Assembly (NCBI GenBank): GCA_020426065.1
Contig: JAGQQT010000215.1
Coordinates: forward strand, 1 to 7,026
Direction: 5' to 3'
DNA from: Planctomycetaceae bacterium
GTDB lineage: Bacteria; Planctomycetota; Planctomycetia; Planctomycetales; Planctomycetaceae
DNA: 7,026 nucleotides
Shown here: piece by piece, positions 1 through 5,842 of the stretch
How the letters are laid out: every line of letters starts with the position of its first letter
Numbering within the stretch: the first letter of the stretch is position 1
Notes under the pieces: generated by a model
Database searches by the model: none
What the model saw: only the letters and a program-made list of their open reading frames with translations
What the model was told of the DNA's origin: nothing
Made by a program: the position numbers and the translations under genes

Positions 1-1
1 G

Positions 2-781
2 AGGACGCTCGGTGCCTACGCTCGCCGACTGTACGAATATGGATATGCTCCATCTCCCGCGATTTATCAGAACAGGTTGATTGTGTCAGCGGAGTATGAG
101 CTGGGTGGTTTAATCGTAGCAGTGGACCGGAAGACTGGTGAAGAAGTGTGGCGGCACCCGCGTCCCAACAATCTTTCGTTTACCTCTCCCATCATCGCCA
201 ATACGGGCGGAAGAGATCAGCTATTGATGAGCGGAGCCCAGCAGATTGTTTCCATCAACCCGCAAGATGGACAATTACTCTGGACGACAAATGCCACAAC
301 GGCAGCCACCTGCGGCACGATGGTTTGGGACAATGAACGTGTTTTCGCGAGCGGCGGATATCCCAAGCCGGGTACTTTCTGCGTGGCAGCAGATGGTTCC
401 GGCACGGTTGTGTGGTCCAATCCCCAGAAATGCTATGAGCAATCGATGCTCTGTGTGGGCGGTTACATCTACGCGGTGACCGATGGCGGCGTGGCCTACT
501 GCTGGCGGGCAACCGATGGTCAGGAAATGTGGAAGGAACGTCTGGCCGGTCCAATCAGCAGTTCGCCGACTCTGGCGGGGGATGTCGTCCACCTGTTTAC
601 CGAGGCGGGAGAGCACTTTGCCTTCCGGGCGATTCCGGAGAAGTGTGAACTGCTGGCTCGTGAGCAGGTTGCCACGGATGTCTTTGCATCCCCGGCAATT
701 GTGGGGAGCGTGATGTACCTCCGCGTGGGGAATCAGGAAGCAAACGGAAATCGACAGGAATACCTGGCCGCACTGACTTGA
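2..781 (+). CDS. PQQ-like beta-propeller repeat protein, 3' part (N-terminus outside window)
   Basis: The frame is open from the left edge, so the gene starts upstream; 259 residues are visible, ending in TGA. It shows repeated beta-propeller blades of the PQQ/WD-like kind, each with an 'A-x-D-xx-TG-xxx-W' docking motif: VAVDRKTGEEVW (about residues 39-50), VSINPQDGQLLW (about 83-94), FCVAADGSGTVVW, AYCWRATDGQEMW and a weaker last one, HFAFRAIPEKCELL. At least five blades are present, and 7-8 would be expected in the full protein. Such proteins are usually periplasmic or exported. In planctomycetes they are abundant and mostly of unknown function; true PQQ dehydrogenases carry extra catalytic residues that I do not see in this part. 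A signal peptide cannot be judged because the N-terminus is missing. An internal TTG at 77 is not needed as a start, since the homologous sequence continues upstream of it (YGYAPSPAIYQNRLIVSAEY reads like a normal blade strand). The gene converges on the minus-strand block. I am confident of the fold and not of the substrate. Confidence 0.9.
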   Translation, partial: RTLGAYARRLYEYGYAPSPAIYQNRLIVSAEYELGGLIVAVDRKTGEEVWRHPRPNNLSFTSPIIANTGGRDQLLMSGAQQIVSINPQDGQLLWTTNATTAATCGTMVWDNERVFASGGYPKPGTFCVAADGSGTVVWSNPQKCYEQSMLCVGGYIYAVTDGGVAYCWRATDGQEMWKERLAGPISSSPTLAGDVVHLFTEAGEHFAFRAIPEKCELLAREQVATDVFASPAIVGSVMYLRVGNQEANGNRQEYLAALT

Positions 782-790
782 AAAACGAAC

Positions 791-821
791 TGTGTGGCAC
801 TGGCAAAGCCAGTACCACACA
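791..821. terminator. Hairpin between convergent genes, probable bidirectional terminator or dispersed palindrome
   Basis: Two 14-base arms (791-804 and 808-821) pair with one mismatch (C798 against A814) around an AAA loop. The hairpin begins ten bases after the propeller stop codon and lies downstream of the minus-strand gene ending at 869. Read on the minus strand, it is followed by GTTCGTTTTT, a T-rich tail of the intrinsic-terminator kind. Read on the plus strand there is no T-run. It therefore terminates the minus-strand block best, and may serve both convergent genes. The symmetric GGCAAAGCC core could also make it a member of a dispersed palindromic repeat family, which one window cannot show. 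Confidence 0.65.
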
Positions 822-859
822 ATGGATTAAAGCTCTGAGGAGTCTGCAGGGTTTCCACT

Positions 860-876
860 CCGTCTGAATCAGACGG
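860..876. repeat. 17-base palindrome spanning a stop codon
   Basis: The arms CCGTCTGA (860-867) and TCAGACGG (869-876) are perfect inverted repeats around one central base. The TGA stop of the minus-strand membrane protein gene (871-869) lies inside it. As RNA it would form a 7-bp stem with a 3-base loop. No T-run follows on either strand, so it is a weak terminator candidate. It might instead slow the ribosome, protect the 3' end, or be chance. Confidence 0.4.
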
Positions 877-1756
877 TCGCCTGGCGTCGATCGAGCCAGA
901 AGCCTCGCAGGCTGCTCAGGAGCAGAATTGCCACAACAACTCCTCCCGTGATGGTCAGTCTGCCCTGCAGCAGTCGTTCGCGGATGCGGGGAGCAAGTGC
1001 GGCAAACTGTTCGGGGCTGACATCCACCAGCAGATGGCAGCGGAACATCTCTGCCCGGACGGACTGGTCACTCAACTCCAGTTGATACGGCTCCTGAAAC
1101 TCATCGATGATAAAGGTTTCATACTCCAGATCGGAAAGTTCGATCGGTTTTTCGAAGGGTAGCCTGCGAGTCGATCTAGTGAGCACATCCAGCAGATAAG
1201 GCTGGAGCAATGCCACTGCTGCAGAACGGGATTCCGTCTGGGCAACAAAACGACCACTGCTGATCATGATCCGGTTTCCGGGAAGAACCGTCACATGATT
1301 TCCGGTTGACGAGCTGAGGGAATCCTCCTGCGGAAACCAGCCGGGAACATGAGTTGCTGTTTGAGCAGGCTGTTTATCCTCTGCAATCAGATTACTTTTC
1401 GGGGCCGCGATTTCTTCGGTCACCTGAACTGGCTGAAGAGTATCGGGAGCAGATTCTGCCTGAATCAGCGGTGTCTGTAATTCCAGGACTTCAGGAGTGA
1501 CCATCAAAGGAACTTCCTGAATCAATGGTTGTCCTATGCCAGTCGTTTCCATTTCGACACGACTGAGTTTGTTGTACCCAACAAAGGTAAAGACTGCCAG
1601 CAGGAGGGGCGCAGCCACCAGCAACGGCAAAAGCAGGACGGACAGGGTCTTTCTGCCATGTCGGGAAAAGATCAGAAATCCGATCATCGCCAGGCCGAGG
1701 ACCAGGTTAAAGATGATCAGAAAAATGCCAACAAGACTGACACTGGTTTGTTCCAT
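869..1756 (-). CDS. Three-TM membrane protein of unknown function, coupled to the upstream kinase gene
   Basis: The protein has 295 residues and matches no named family that I recognise. It has two N-terminal membrane segments (about residues 5-31 and 38-61), then a long polar, Pro/Gln/Glu-rich linker (about 65-150). A soluble domain follows (about 155-265), containing RFVAQTESRSAAVALLQPYL and FRCHLLVDVSPEQFAALAPR. A last membrane segment (about 271-285) is followed by a basic tail. The 'attention to sensory strain' style soluble part, a strand 'x-L-V-D-V-S-P-E' then a helix, recalls membrane proteins common in planctomycetes, but that is only memory. The ATG at 1756 is chosen because AAGGGGAG (1771-1764) sits about 7 bases upstream and the protein then begins with a normal membrane anchor; the longer frame to 1837 lies inside the kinase gene. 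The kinase stop and this ATG share a base (TAATG), so translation is probably coupled and the product likely works with the kinase. Confidence 0.85.
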   Translation of the reverse strand: MEQTSVSLVGIFLIIFNLVLGLAMIGFLIFSRHGRKTLSVLLLPLLVAAPLLLAVFTFVGYNKLSRVEMETTGIGQPLIQEVPLMVTPEVLELQTPLIQAESAPDTLQPVQVTEEIAAPKSNLIAEDKQPAQTATHVPGWFPQEDSLSSSTGNHVTVLPGNRIMISSGRFVAQTESRSAAVALLQPYLLDVLTRSTRRLPFEKPIELSDLEYETFIIDEFQEPYQLELSDQSVRAEMFRCHLLVDVSPEQFAALAPRIRERLLQGRLTITGGVVVAILLLSSLRGFWLDRRQATV

Positions 1757-3756
1757 TATTGCACTCCCCTTACGAGAGACGCAGTTTTTCCACTCGGCGA
1801 TGCCAGTTGAATGGCAGCCGTAATTGCTGTTCCCCAAGTCATTCCCCAGACAATCGGGAACGGAAACATCACACAGATCAGGTAAGCCAAACCGATAGAA
1901 AGGAGCAGTTCAAAGATCTGCAATCGATGGCTTCTCAACGGGCTGGTCACCCGGTTCCAGTCTCGGCCACCCAGCAGCAGGGCAAAGAAGATGGCGTAGC
2001 ACATGGCGGTGGGAGTCCAGGTCGGAAGATCAGAACTGGTCTGGGTAGCGGCATGTGCTGCATCCTCTGATCCCACACTGTGGCTGACGGGAATCGTTTT
2101 CAAAATACTGGAGTCTTCCGTCAGTTCGCGGGTAACAGGTGTAATCACATCCAGACCTGGATGGGAAGGGACTGCCAACTCGTGTCGTCCCAGTGTCATG
2201 ATTCCGTTTCTTTTGTTGGGATAGATCGAATTGGGGTAATCCACCATGAACCAGTGGTCCAGCTGACTAGCCCCCAGACCAATCAGTAAACCAGTGACGG
2301 CCAGAATGGATCGACGGCCCATAGGGAGATCCTTCACACGTCGACAAATCTGAACGGCTCCCAGTCCCGCCCAGGAAGCCAGCACGGTGACTGCCACAAA
2401 GAAAGTCATGTGCCCCAGGTCGTAGCCTTGCGGCGACCATTCCGAAGCAAAGAAGTTTCGTGAGAAAAACAGAATCGCTCCGGCCATGGTGAGCGCATAC
2501 ACCGGAACCAGCGCGATTCCTTTCCAGAAAGACCCCGGACTGGTTACCCGCAATGACTGACCACGATGCATCGACGGCGGAGTCGTTGCCGAAACCCGGG
2601 CAACAGGTGGAGCAGGCGATGTATTTTCAAAGGCTTCATTCCACATCTGCCGACTGCGACGTAGCAGCACATATGAAAGCGCAAAAAACACTCCGACGAC
2701 AAAAGTCATCGCAAAAGTCATCCTGACAGAAAACCACAACATCAACGGAATGCCCAGCAACAGCACCCAGAAAAAGCCTGATCCAGATTTGTGCCCTCCT
2801 GCGGGAGCAAGATTCCTGGAGGCCTGGCTGGTCTCCCATTCCGGCCTGGTTTTGGCCGATGCGTGGGCGGTCTGAAACGACTCGGGAGTCGATTTTCGAT
2901 CCTGCTTTCCGTAGGGAATGGTGAATCCATCTGCTGGTACGTGTGCTTTTGCCGACGACTTCCGGCCTTCCACTCCAGCCAGAAAATCCTGATAGAACTC
3001 ATCGACCGACTGGTATCGTTCCTGCTCATCCTTCGCCAGTGCCCGACCAATCACGGGTCGTAACGAAGCGGGAATTCGGTCCAGATCCGGCTGCTGAGTC
3101 AGATGCTTCATCAGAATCTCAGCCGTCGTTTCCCCATCGAAAGGAACATCGCCGGTCAGGAGTTCGTAACTGATCACGCCCAAAGCATAGATATCAACAC
3201 CGGGACCGTAGCGACCACGGGCCACTTCCGGAGCCATATAATAAACTGTCCCCACACTCTGAGTGTGAGCACTCCGCTGAGACACAGTAATGAATTTCGA
3301 AAGTCCGATATCACCAATCTTCAGATGCGTACCATCCCAGAACAGATTGGCCGGCTTCAAATCGCGATGGATCAGGCCACGGTCGTGGAGGAATCCAATC
3401 CCGGCATGACACTGTCCCAGAATCTCCTTCACGGTTTCCACCGGCATCCCGCTCCGGTGATCGGCAATCACCTCGGCCAGCGTGGGGCCGGGGACATACT
3501 CCATCAGAATCCAGTGATCCCCATCAGCATCGGATTTGATATCGAAAATGGTAACCAGCTGTGGATGGGACAGATTGAGGCACTGACGGACTCCACGCAG
3601 CTCAACTTCCATGTTGTCGTGCAGCAGCTTGATTGCCAGTTCTTTCCCGGCAGCGGACTGCGCATGATACACCTCGCCAAACCCGCCACGATGAATGGCG
3701 CGCTTGATCGTGATTCCGTCCAGCGGCTGACTACCGGCCTGATAGCTGAACTTCAT
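1756..3756 (-). CDS. Membrane Ser/Thr protein kinase with polytopic C-terminal domain
   Basis: The protein has 666 residues. An N-terminal Hanks-type kinase domain (about 15-262) would transfer phosphate from ATP to Ser/Thr. Visible motifs are a glycine loop RGGFGEVY (23-30), the AIK lysine K43, the catalytic loop HRDLKPAN (130-137, with D132 and N137), the metal-binding DIG at 149-151 (in place of DFG), the activation segment SVGTVYYMAPE (167-177), and DIYALG (188-193). Two oddities are His22 where the first loop glycine is expected and Gly55 where the helix-C glutamate usually falls. A linker rich in Ser/Lys/Pro (265-325) leads to about 7-8 membrane segments: 328-344, 346-365, 410-431, 448-470, 482-503, 582-596, 614-632 and 634-652, with a 75-residue loop at about 505-580. 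Most bacterial kinases of this class have one membrane segment, so the polytopic half is unusual. The ATG at 3756 has GGGGA 7 bases upstream; a longer frame from a TTG at 3804 has no comparable site. The gene lies between an FHA-like gene and a coupled membrane protein gene. Confidence 0.93.
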   Translation of the reverse strand: MKFSYQAGSQPLDGITIKRAIHRGGFGEVYHAQSAAGKELAIKLLHDNMEVELRGVRQCLNLSHPQLVTIFDIKSDADGDHWILMEYVPGPTLAEVIADHRSGMPVETVKEILGQCHAGIGFLHDRGLIHRDLKPANLFWDGTHLKIGDIGLSKFITVSQRSAHTQSVGTVYYMAPEVARGRYGPGVDIYALGVISYELLTGDVPFDGETTAEILMKHLTQQPDLDRIPASLRPVIGRALAKDEQERYQSVDEFYQDFLAGVEGRKSSAKAHVPADGFTIPYGKQDRKSTPESFQTAHASAKTRPEWETSQASRNLAPAGGHKSGSGFFWVLLLGIPLMLWFSVRMTFAMTFVVGVFFALSYVLLRRSRQMWNEAFENTSPAPPVARVSATTPPSMHRGQSLRVTSPGSFWKGIALVPVYALTMAGAILFFSRNFFASEWSPQGYDLGHMTFFVAVTVLASWAGLGAVQICRRVKDLPMGRRSILAVTGLLIGLGASQLDHWFMVDYPNSIYPNKRNGIMTLGRHELAVPSHPGLDVITPVTRELTEDSSILKTIPVSHSVGSEDAAHAATQTSSDLPTWTPTAMCYAIFFALLLGGRDWNRVTSPLRSHRLQIFELLLSIGLAYLICVMFPFPIVWGMTWGTAITAAIQLASPSGKTASLVRGVQ
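1764..1771 (-). promoter_or_regulatory. Ribosome binding site fixing the start at 1756, inside the kinase 3' end
   Basis: Read on the minus strand the bases are AAGGGGAG, followed by GTGCAAT and then the ATG. This strong Shine-Dalgarno sequence lies within the last codons of the kinase gene, and the TAATG junction directly follows. It supports re-initiation at 1756 rather than at the longer upstream start. Confidence 0.7.
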
Positions 3757-3763
3757 TGTGCTG

Positions 3764-3768
3764 TCCCC
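3764..3768 (-). promoter_or_regulatory. Ribosome binding site for the kinase
   Basis: GGGGA on the minus strand is followed by 7 bases and then the ATG at 3756. It decides for this ATG over the in-frame TTG at 3804. Confidence 0.6.
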
Positions 3769-3808
3769 GCCTGTGTTAACCCTGATCGCTACCCGGGCAG
3801 TCAATCAG

Positions 3809-3820
3809 TTAACCGGTCAA
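3809..3820. promoter_or_regulatory. Candidate operator upstream of the kinase (near-palindrome TTAACCGGTTAA)
   Basis: The plus strand reads TTAACCGGTCAA, one base from the perfect 12-bp palindrome TTAACCGGTTAA. A related site (4575-4586) lies upstream of the FHA-like gene. A GTTAACA box (minus strand, 3780-3774) also precedes this ATG by 24 bases. The rest of the 135-base gap between the FHA-like stop and the kinase start (3757-3891) shows no clear sigma70 -35/-10 pair and no terminator hairpin, so the kinase may be both read through from upstream and separately controlled. The binding factor is unknown. Confidence 0.35.
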
Positions 3821-3891
3821 TAAAATGTGTTCTTGTCTGAGTGAAAAATCTCTGTTGCCAGAATTGATTTCGTTTGCCCTCCTGGCTTTTC

Positions 3892-4548
3892 CTACGTTCC
3901 ATATGGCTCCAGGTAGATGCCGATTTCGTTCCATTCCCAGTGCCTGTTCCAGGGGAGTTCCACATCAACGACTTCCCGGGATGAATCCGGTGCCAAACCC
4001 ATTGAGGATCGAAACCGGACGGTTCCATTTCGATAAATCAGCACACCGGTTTCCTGCCAGTGTGGACTATTGATGTGAACATTGCTCCCAGCACCAATCA
4101 ACAGGAGTTGATCGAGAAGGACAACGCCGTTCAACTGTTCCATGGTCCGACCTGCCGGAGAAATCTTCAGGATGGCAGTTCGGGACAACGGTGAAGGCTG
4201 GTCGAGTGTGAGTGTGGTTTTCGGTCCCAGCTGCACTTTGGTCTGACTGGAAAGATACGTTTCCTGCATCAGCAATGTCTGCTGGGGAGTGCGCGTAACA
4301 TTTGCCGGTGAAGTTGGTCCATCCAGGGCCACTGCTCCCTGCCGGGGAGAAATCGTATAACCCGTTTCCGACCTGCGAATGGAGGCATGCACCGAAGAGA
4401 GTGGAGCGAGTAACGCCAGATGCCCGGCCCTGTTGGCCTGGGCTGGTCCTCCAATTGTCATTTCCGAAGTGGCGATCACTCGATAACTCCCCACCCGATC
4501 GACTCTCAGAACAAAATCCTGAATGGTCGGCCGGGTCATGGTGGGCAT
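3892..4548 (-). CDS. Tandem degenerate FHA-like protein
   Basis: The protein has 218 residues, with no signal peptide or membrane segment, so it is probably cytoplasmic. Residues about 10-115 follow the pattern of a forkhead-associated domain. There is a strand FVLRVD, then MTIGG (30-34, FHA consensus 'IGR'), LSSVHASIRR (50-59, consensus 'vSrrHA.i'), GYTISPRQGAVALDG (63-77, where consensus has 's.NGt.vnG') and VQLGPKTTLTL (consensus 'GD.i.lG....l.f'). Residues about 120-180 repeat the pattern more weakly (LLLIGAGSNVHI, then ETGVLIYRNGTVRFRS). FHA domains bind phosphothreonine peptides. Here the usual Arg is Gly34 and the usual Asn is Gln70, while S51 and H54 are kept, so phosphopeptide binding is doubtful. 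The ATG at 4548 has GAGGA 8 bases upstream; a second ATG at 4539 is too close to the GGA to be better. The gene precedes the kinase gene on the same strand by 135 bases, which supports a partner or adaptor role. Confidence 0.8.
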   Translation of the reverse strand: MPTMTRPTIQDFVLRVDRVGSYRVIATSEMTIGGPAQANRAGHLALLAPLSSVHASIRRSETGYTISPRQGAVALDGPTSPANVTRTPQQTLLMQETYLSSQTKVQLGPKTTLTLDQPSPLSRTAILKISPAGRTMEQLNGVVLLDQLLLIGAGSNVHINSPHWQETGVLIYRNGTVRFRSSMGLAPDSSREVVDVELPWNRHWEWNEIGIYLEPYGT

Positions 4549-4556
4549 GGTCCTGT

Positions 4557-4561
4557 TCCTC
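4557..4561 (-). promoter_or_regulatory. Ribosome binding site for the FHA-like gene
   Basis: GAGGA on the minus strand has an 8-base spacer to the ATG at 4548. The GTTAACA box (minus strand, 4573-4567) lies 25 bases before the ATG, almost the same distance as before the kinase ATG. Confidence 0.55.
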
Positions 4562-4574
4562 AGAGTTGTTAACG

Positions 4575-4586
4575 AAAACCGGTTAA
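4575..4586. promoter_or_regulatory. Candidate operator upstream of the FHA-like gene (AACCGGTT palindrome)
   Basis: The plus strand reads AAAACCGGTTAA, a perfect 8-bp palindrome AACCGGTT with flanks that match TTAACCGGTTAA at 10 of 12 positions. It lies 27-38 bases before the ATG at 4548. The related site at 3809-3820 is upstream of the kinase. This is inferred regulation only. Confidence 0.35.
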
Positions 4587-4690
4587 TTACAGATCATCAA
4601 ATTACGACAGATTGTTTCAGGATGCGGAACTTTCTGCTGGAACCCGATTTCGACAGAGAATTGCTGCATCCATTCAAGACCACTATTTCT

Positions 4691-4755
4691 GCGTCCCTTC
4701 GTGACTGCATTTTTTGTGTCCCTTCGTGACTGCTTTTATTGTGTCCGTTCGTGAC
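4691..4755. repeat. 25-bp direct tandem repeat, about 2.6 copies
   Basis: Copies start at 4691, 4716 and 4741 with an exact 25-base period. The shared core is G(T/C)GTCC(C/G)TTCGTGAC, and the first two copies also share TGC followed by a T-rich stretch. The third copy breaks off after GTGAC. Each core contains the imperfect inverted repeat GTC..TTC..GAC. It lies in the gap between the coiled-coil and FHA-like genes. There are too few copies, and no unique spacers, for a CRISPR array. A protein-binding iteron, an intergenic repeat family, or a slippage product are the options. Confidence 0.75.
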
Positions 4756-4760
4756 AACAG

Positions 4761-4784
4761 CCGCAGGCGGTTTTCCGCCTGCGG
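4761..4784. terminator. Perfect GC-rich hairpin downstream of the coiled-coil gene
   Basis: Arms CCGCAGGCGG (4761-4770) and CCGCCTGCGG (4775-4784) pair perfectly over 10 bp with a TTTT loop on the plus strand (AAAA on the minus strand). It begins 51 bases after the stop of the minus-strand gene at 4836. No T-run follows directly on the minus strand (CTGTTGTC), so it is a weak classical terminator. It may act as an RNA 3'-end stabiliser or belong to a dispersed palindrome family. It directly abuts the tandem repeat. Confidence 0.5.
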
Positions 4785-4835
4785 TCGTGCCATCGAGAAC
4801 CGCATATTCTCATTGTCTCACGCTCTGACCAGAAA

Positions 4836-5630
4836 TCAAAGCGCCTGCTTCGCCAGATCTTCTGCGAAGTATTCATCAATCTGCAGAGAGATTTCTGATT
4901 CGGTGTTCAACTCGGCCTCGACGGGGATGCTGCCAGCAACCGGAAGTTCGGTTTCGATCAGACGTTCCTTGATGTCGAGCTGCTTGTTCAGTTCGGCAAT
5001 CAGGGACTTGGCTTTGCTCAGTCGGCTGTCATCCAGCAGAGTCGAATCGCTGATCGCTTCGGCTGCCTTGATGGATCGCATCCGGGCATCGAGCTGGGCC
5101 AGTTGAGCTTCCAGATCCTGCTTTGTGGAAATCAGTGTGGCCAGATGTTCTTCATTGGCAGACAGAGCGGCCCGACGGGTTGTCAGAATTGCCTGTTCCC
5201 GTTCCAGGGTCTCCTCGGCCAGCTGGAAGCGACGAAAGCGATTCGTCAAATCCTTTTCCACCTGCTGCTGGGTATAACTTTTTCCAGCCACAACATACTG
5301 GGTTTCGCCATCTTGCAGGCTTTCCCGCAGGGCCAGGATGGCAGCTTTCTGGCTGGTGAGCTGATTTTGACGGGATTCCACCGCTCGTTCCAGCGTTTCC
5401 ACTTCCACCTGCTGCTCGGCAATGACATGCATAGCCTGCTGAATTTCCGGAACCAGGTCTGCCACGAGCTGTTCGGCGTGCTTGACTTCAAATTCAATCG
5501 GAATCTGACTTTTCACAGAGTGACGGATTTCCGATCCTGCGGTTTTGAGGTAAGTCCAGGCACTTCGCCCGAACACAAATGTGCTGGCACAGGCAACAAC
5601 CAGTGCGGTAATGATTGATTTCTTGATCAT
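4836..5630 (-). CDS. Membrane-anchored coiled-coil protein, function unknown
   Basis: The protein has 264 residues. It starts with MIKK, then one hydrophobic segment (about 5-21) ending at FGRSAWTY, which acts as a signal anchor or uncleaved signal. A short conserved-looking stretch follows ([19 protein letters not shown], about 38-56). Long heptad-rich helices then run from about 57-105 and 120-225, full of Glu, Gln, Arg and Leu. The middle carries [21 protein letters not shown] (about 109-128). The tail (230-264) is acidic. I recall similar short 'anchor plus coiled coil' proteins being common in planctomycetes without a known role; a loose analogy to PspA-like envelope proteins is only a guess. 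The ATG at 5630 has GAGGAG 8 bases upstream. Alternative in-frame starts at 5654 (ATG) and 5690 (TTG) have weaker sites and would place a polar extension before the anchor. The gene is divergent from the protease-like gene and upstream of the FHA-kinase block, 287 bases from it. Confidence 0.85.
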   Translation of the reverse strand: MIKKSIITALVVACASTFVFGRSAWTYLKTAGSEIRHSVKSQIPIEFEVKHAEQLVADLVPEIQQAMHVIAEQQVEVETLERAVESRQNQLTSQKAAILALRESLQDGETQYVVAGKSYTQQQVEKDLTNRFRRFQLAEETLEREQAILTTRRAALSANEEHLATLISTKQDLEAQLAQLDARMRSIKAAEAISDSTLLDDSRLSKAKSLIAELNKQLDIKERLIETELPVAGSIPVEAELNTESEISLQIDEYFAEDLAKQAL

Positions 5631-5638
5631 GGTCTCGG

Positions 5639-5644
5639 CTCCTC
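5639..5644 (-). promoter_or_regulatory. Ribosome binding site fixing the coiled-coil gene start
   Basis: GAGGAG on the minus strand lies 8 bases before the ATG at 5630. It is the best match in this gap and argues against the two longer in-frame starts. Confidence 0.6.
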
Positions 5645-5815
5645 GAACAAACATGCGGTTTTTCCCGTTGAGGGATGTTGCTTCGTGCAATCTGTTACAT
5701 TCCGCCGAACAGTCCCTGCTGGCAGGCTCACCCAGTTATTCGCTGGCCGCACGCCGATCTTGAAAATCCCGGGCGATTTTTCAGAAGTTTTTCGATCTTT
5801 TCCCGGGCCTGCTTC

Positions 5816-5842
5816 GTAAGTCTTACTGAATCCAAGACTTAA
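5816..5842. promoter_or_regulatory. Inverted repeat in the divergent promoter region
   Basis: TAAGTCTT (5817-5824) and AAGACTTA (5834-5841) form perfect 8-bp arms around a 9-base spacer. The left arm also sits in an 11-base palindrome GTAAGTCTTAC (5816-5826). On the plus strand a run of six T follows a few bases later (5850-5855), so a small terminator is possible, but no plus-strand gene lies upstream. A two-site operator for the divergent genes is the more natural reading. Confidence 0.4.

Noticed and set aside
275..820. Minus-strand open frame of 181 codons opposite the propeller gene
   Set aside because: The plus strand encodes clear PQQ-like repeats; the minus translation is His/Arg/Cys-rich without pattern.
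2697..2725. 12-base tandem repeat CAAAAGTCATC(G/C)
   Set aside because: It lies in the kinase coding sequence and encodes a repeated MTF in a membrane segment; this is adequately explained by coding.
3103..3840. Long plus-strand open frame (245 codons) opposite the kinase
   Set aside because: It is antisense to the conserved kinase motifs, lacks a ribosome site, and its translation has no domain character; it is a shadow of the kinase codon bias.
3757..3891. sigma70-type promoter for the kinase (TTGACC or TTGACT boxes)
   Set aside because: No -10 box of acceptable match falls at 16-18 bases from either box.
4691..4755. CRISPR array
   Set aside because: Only 2.6 copies, contiguous 25-base units without unique spacers, and no cas gene in the window.
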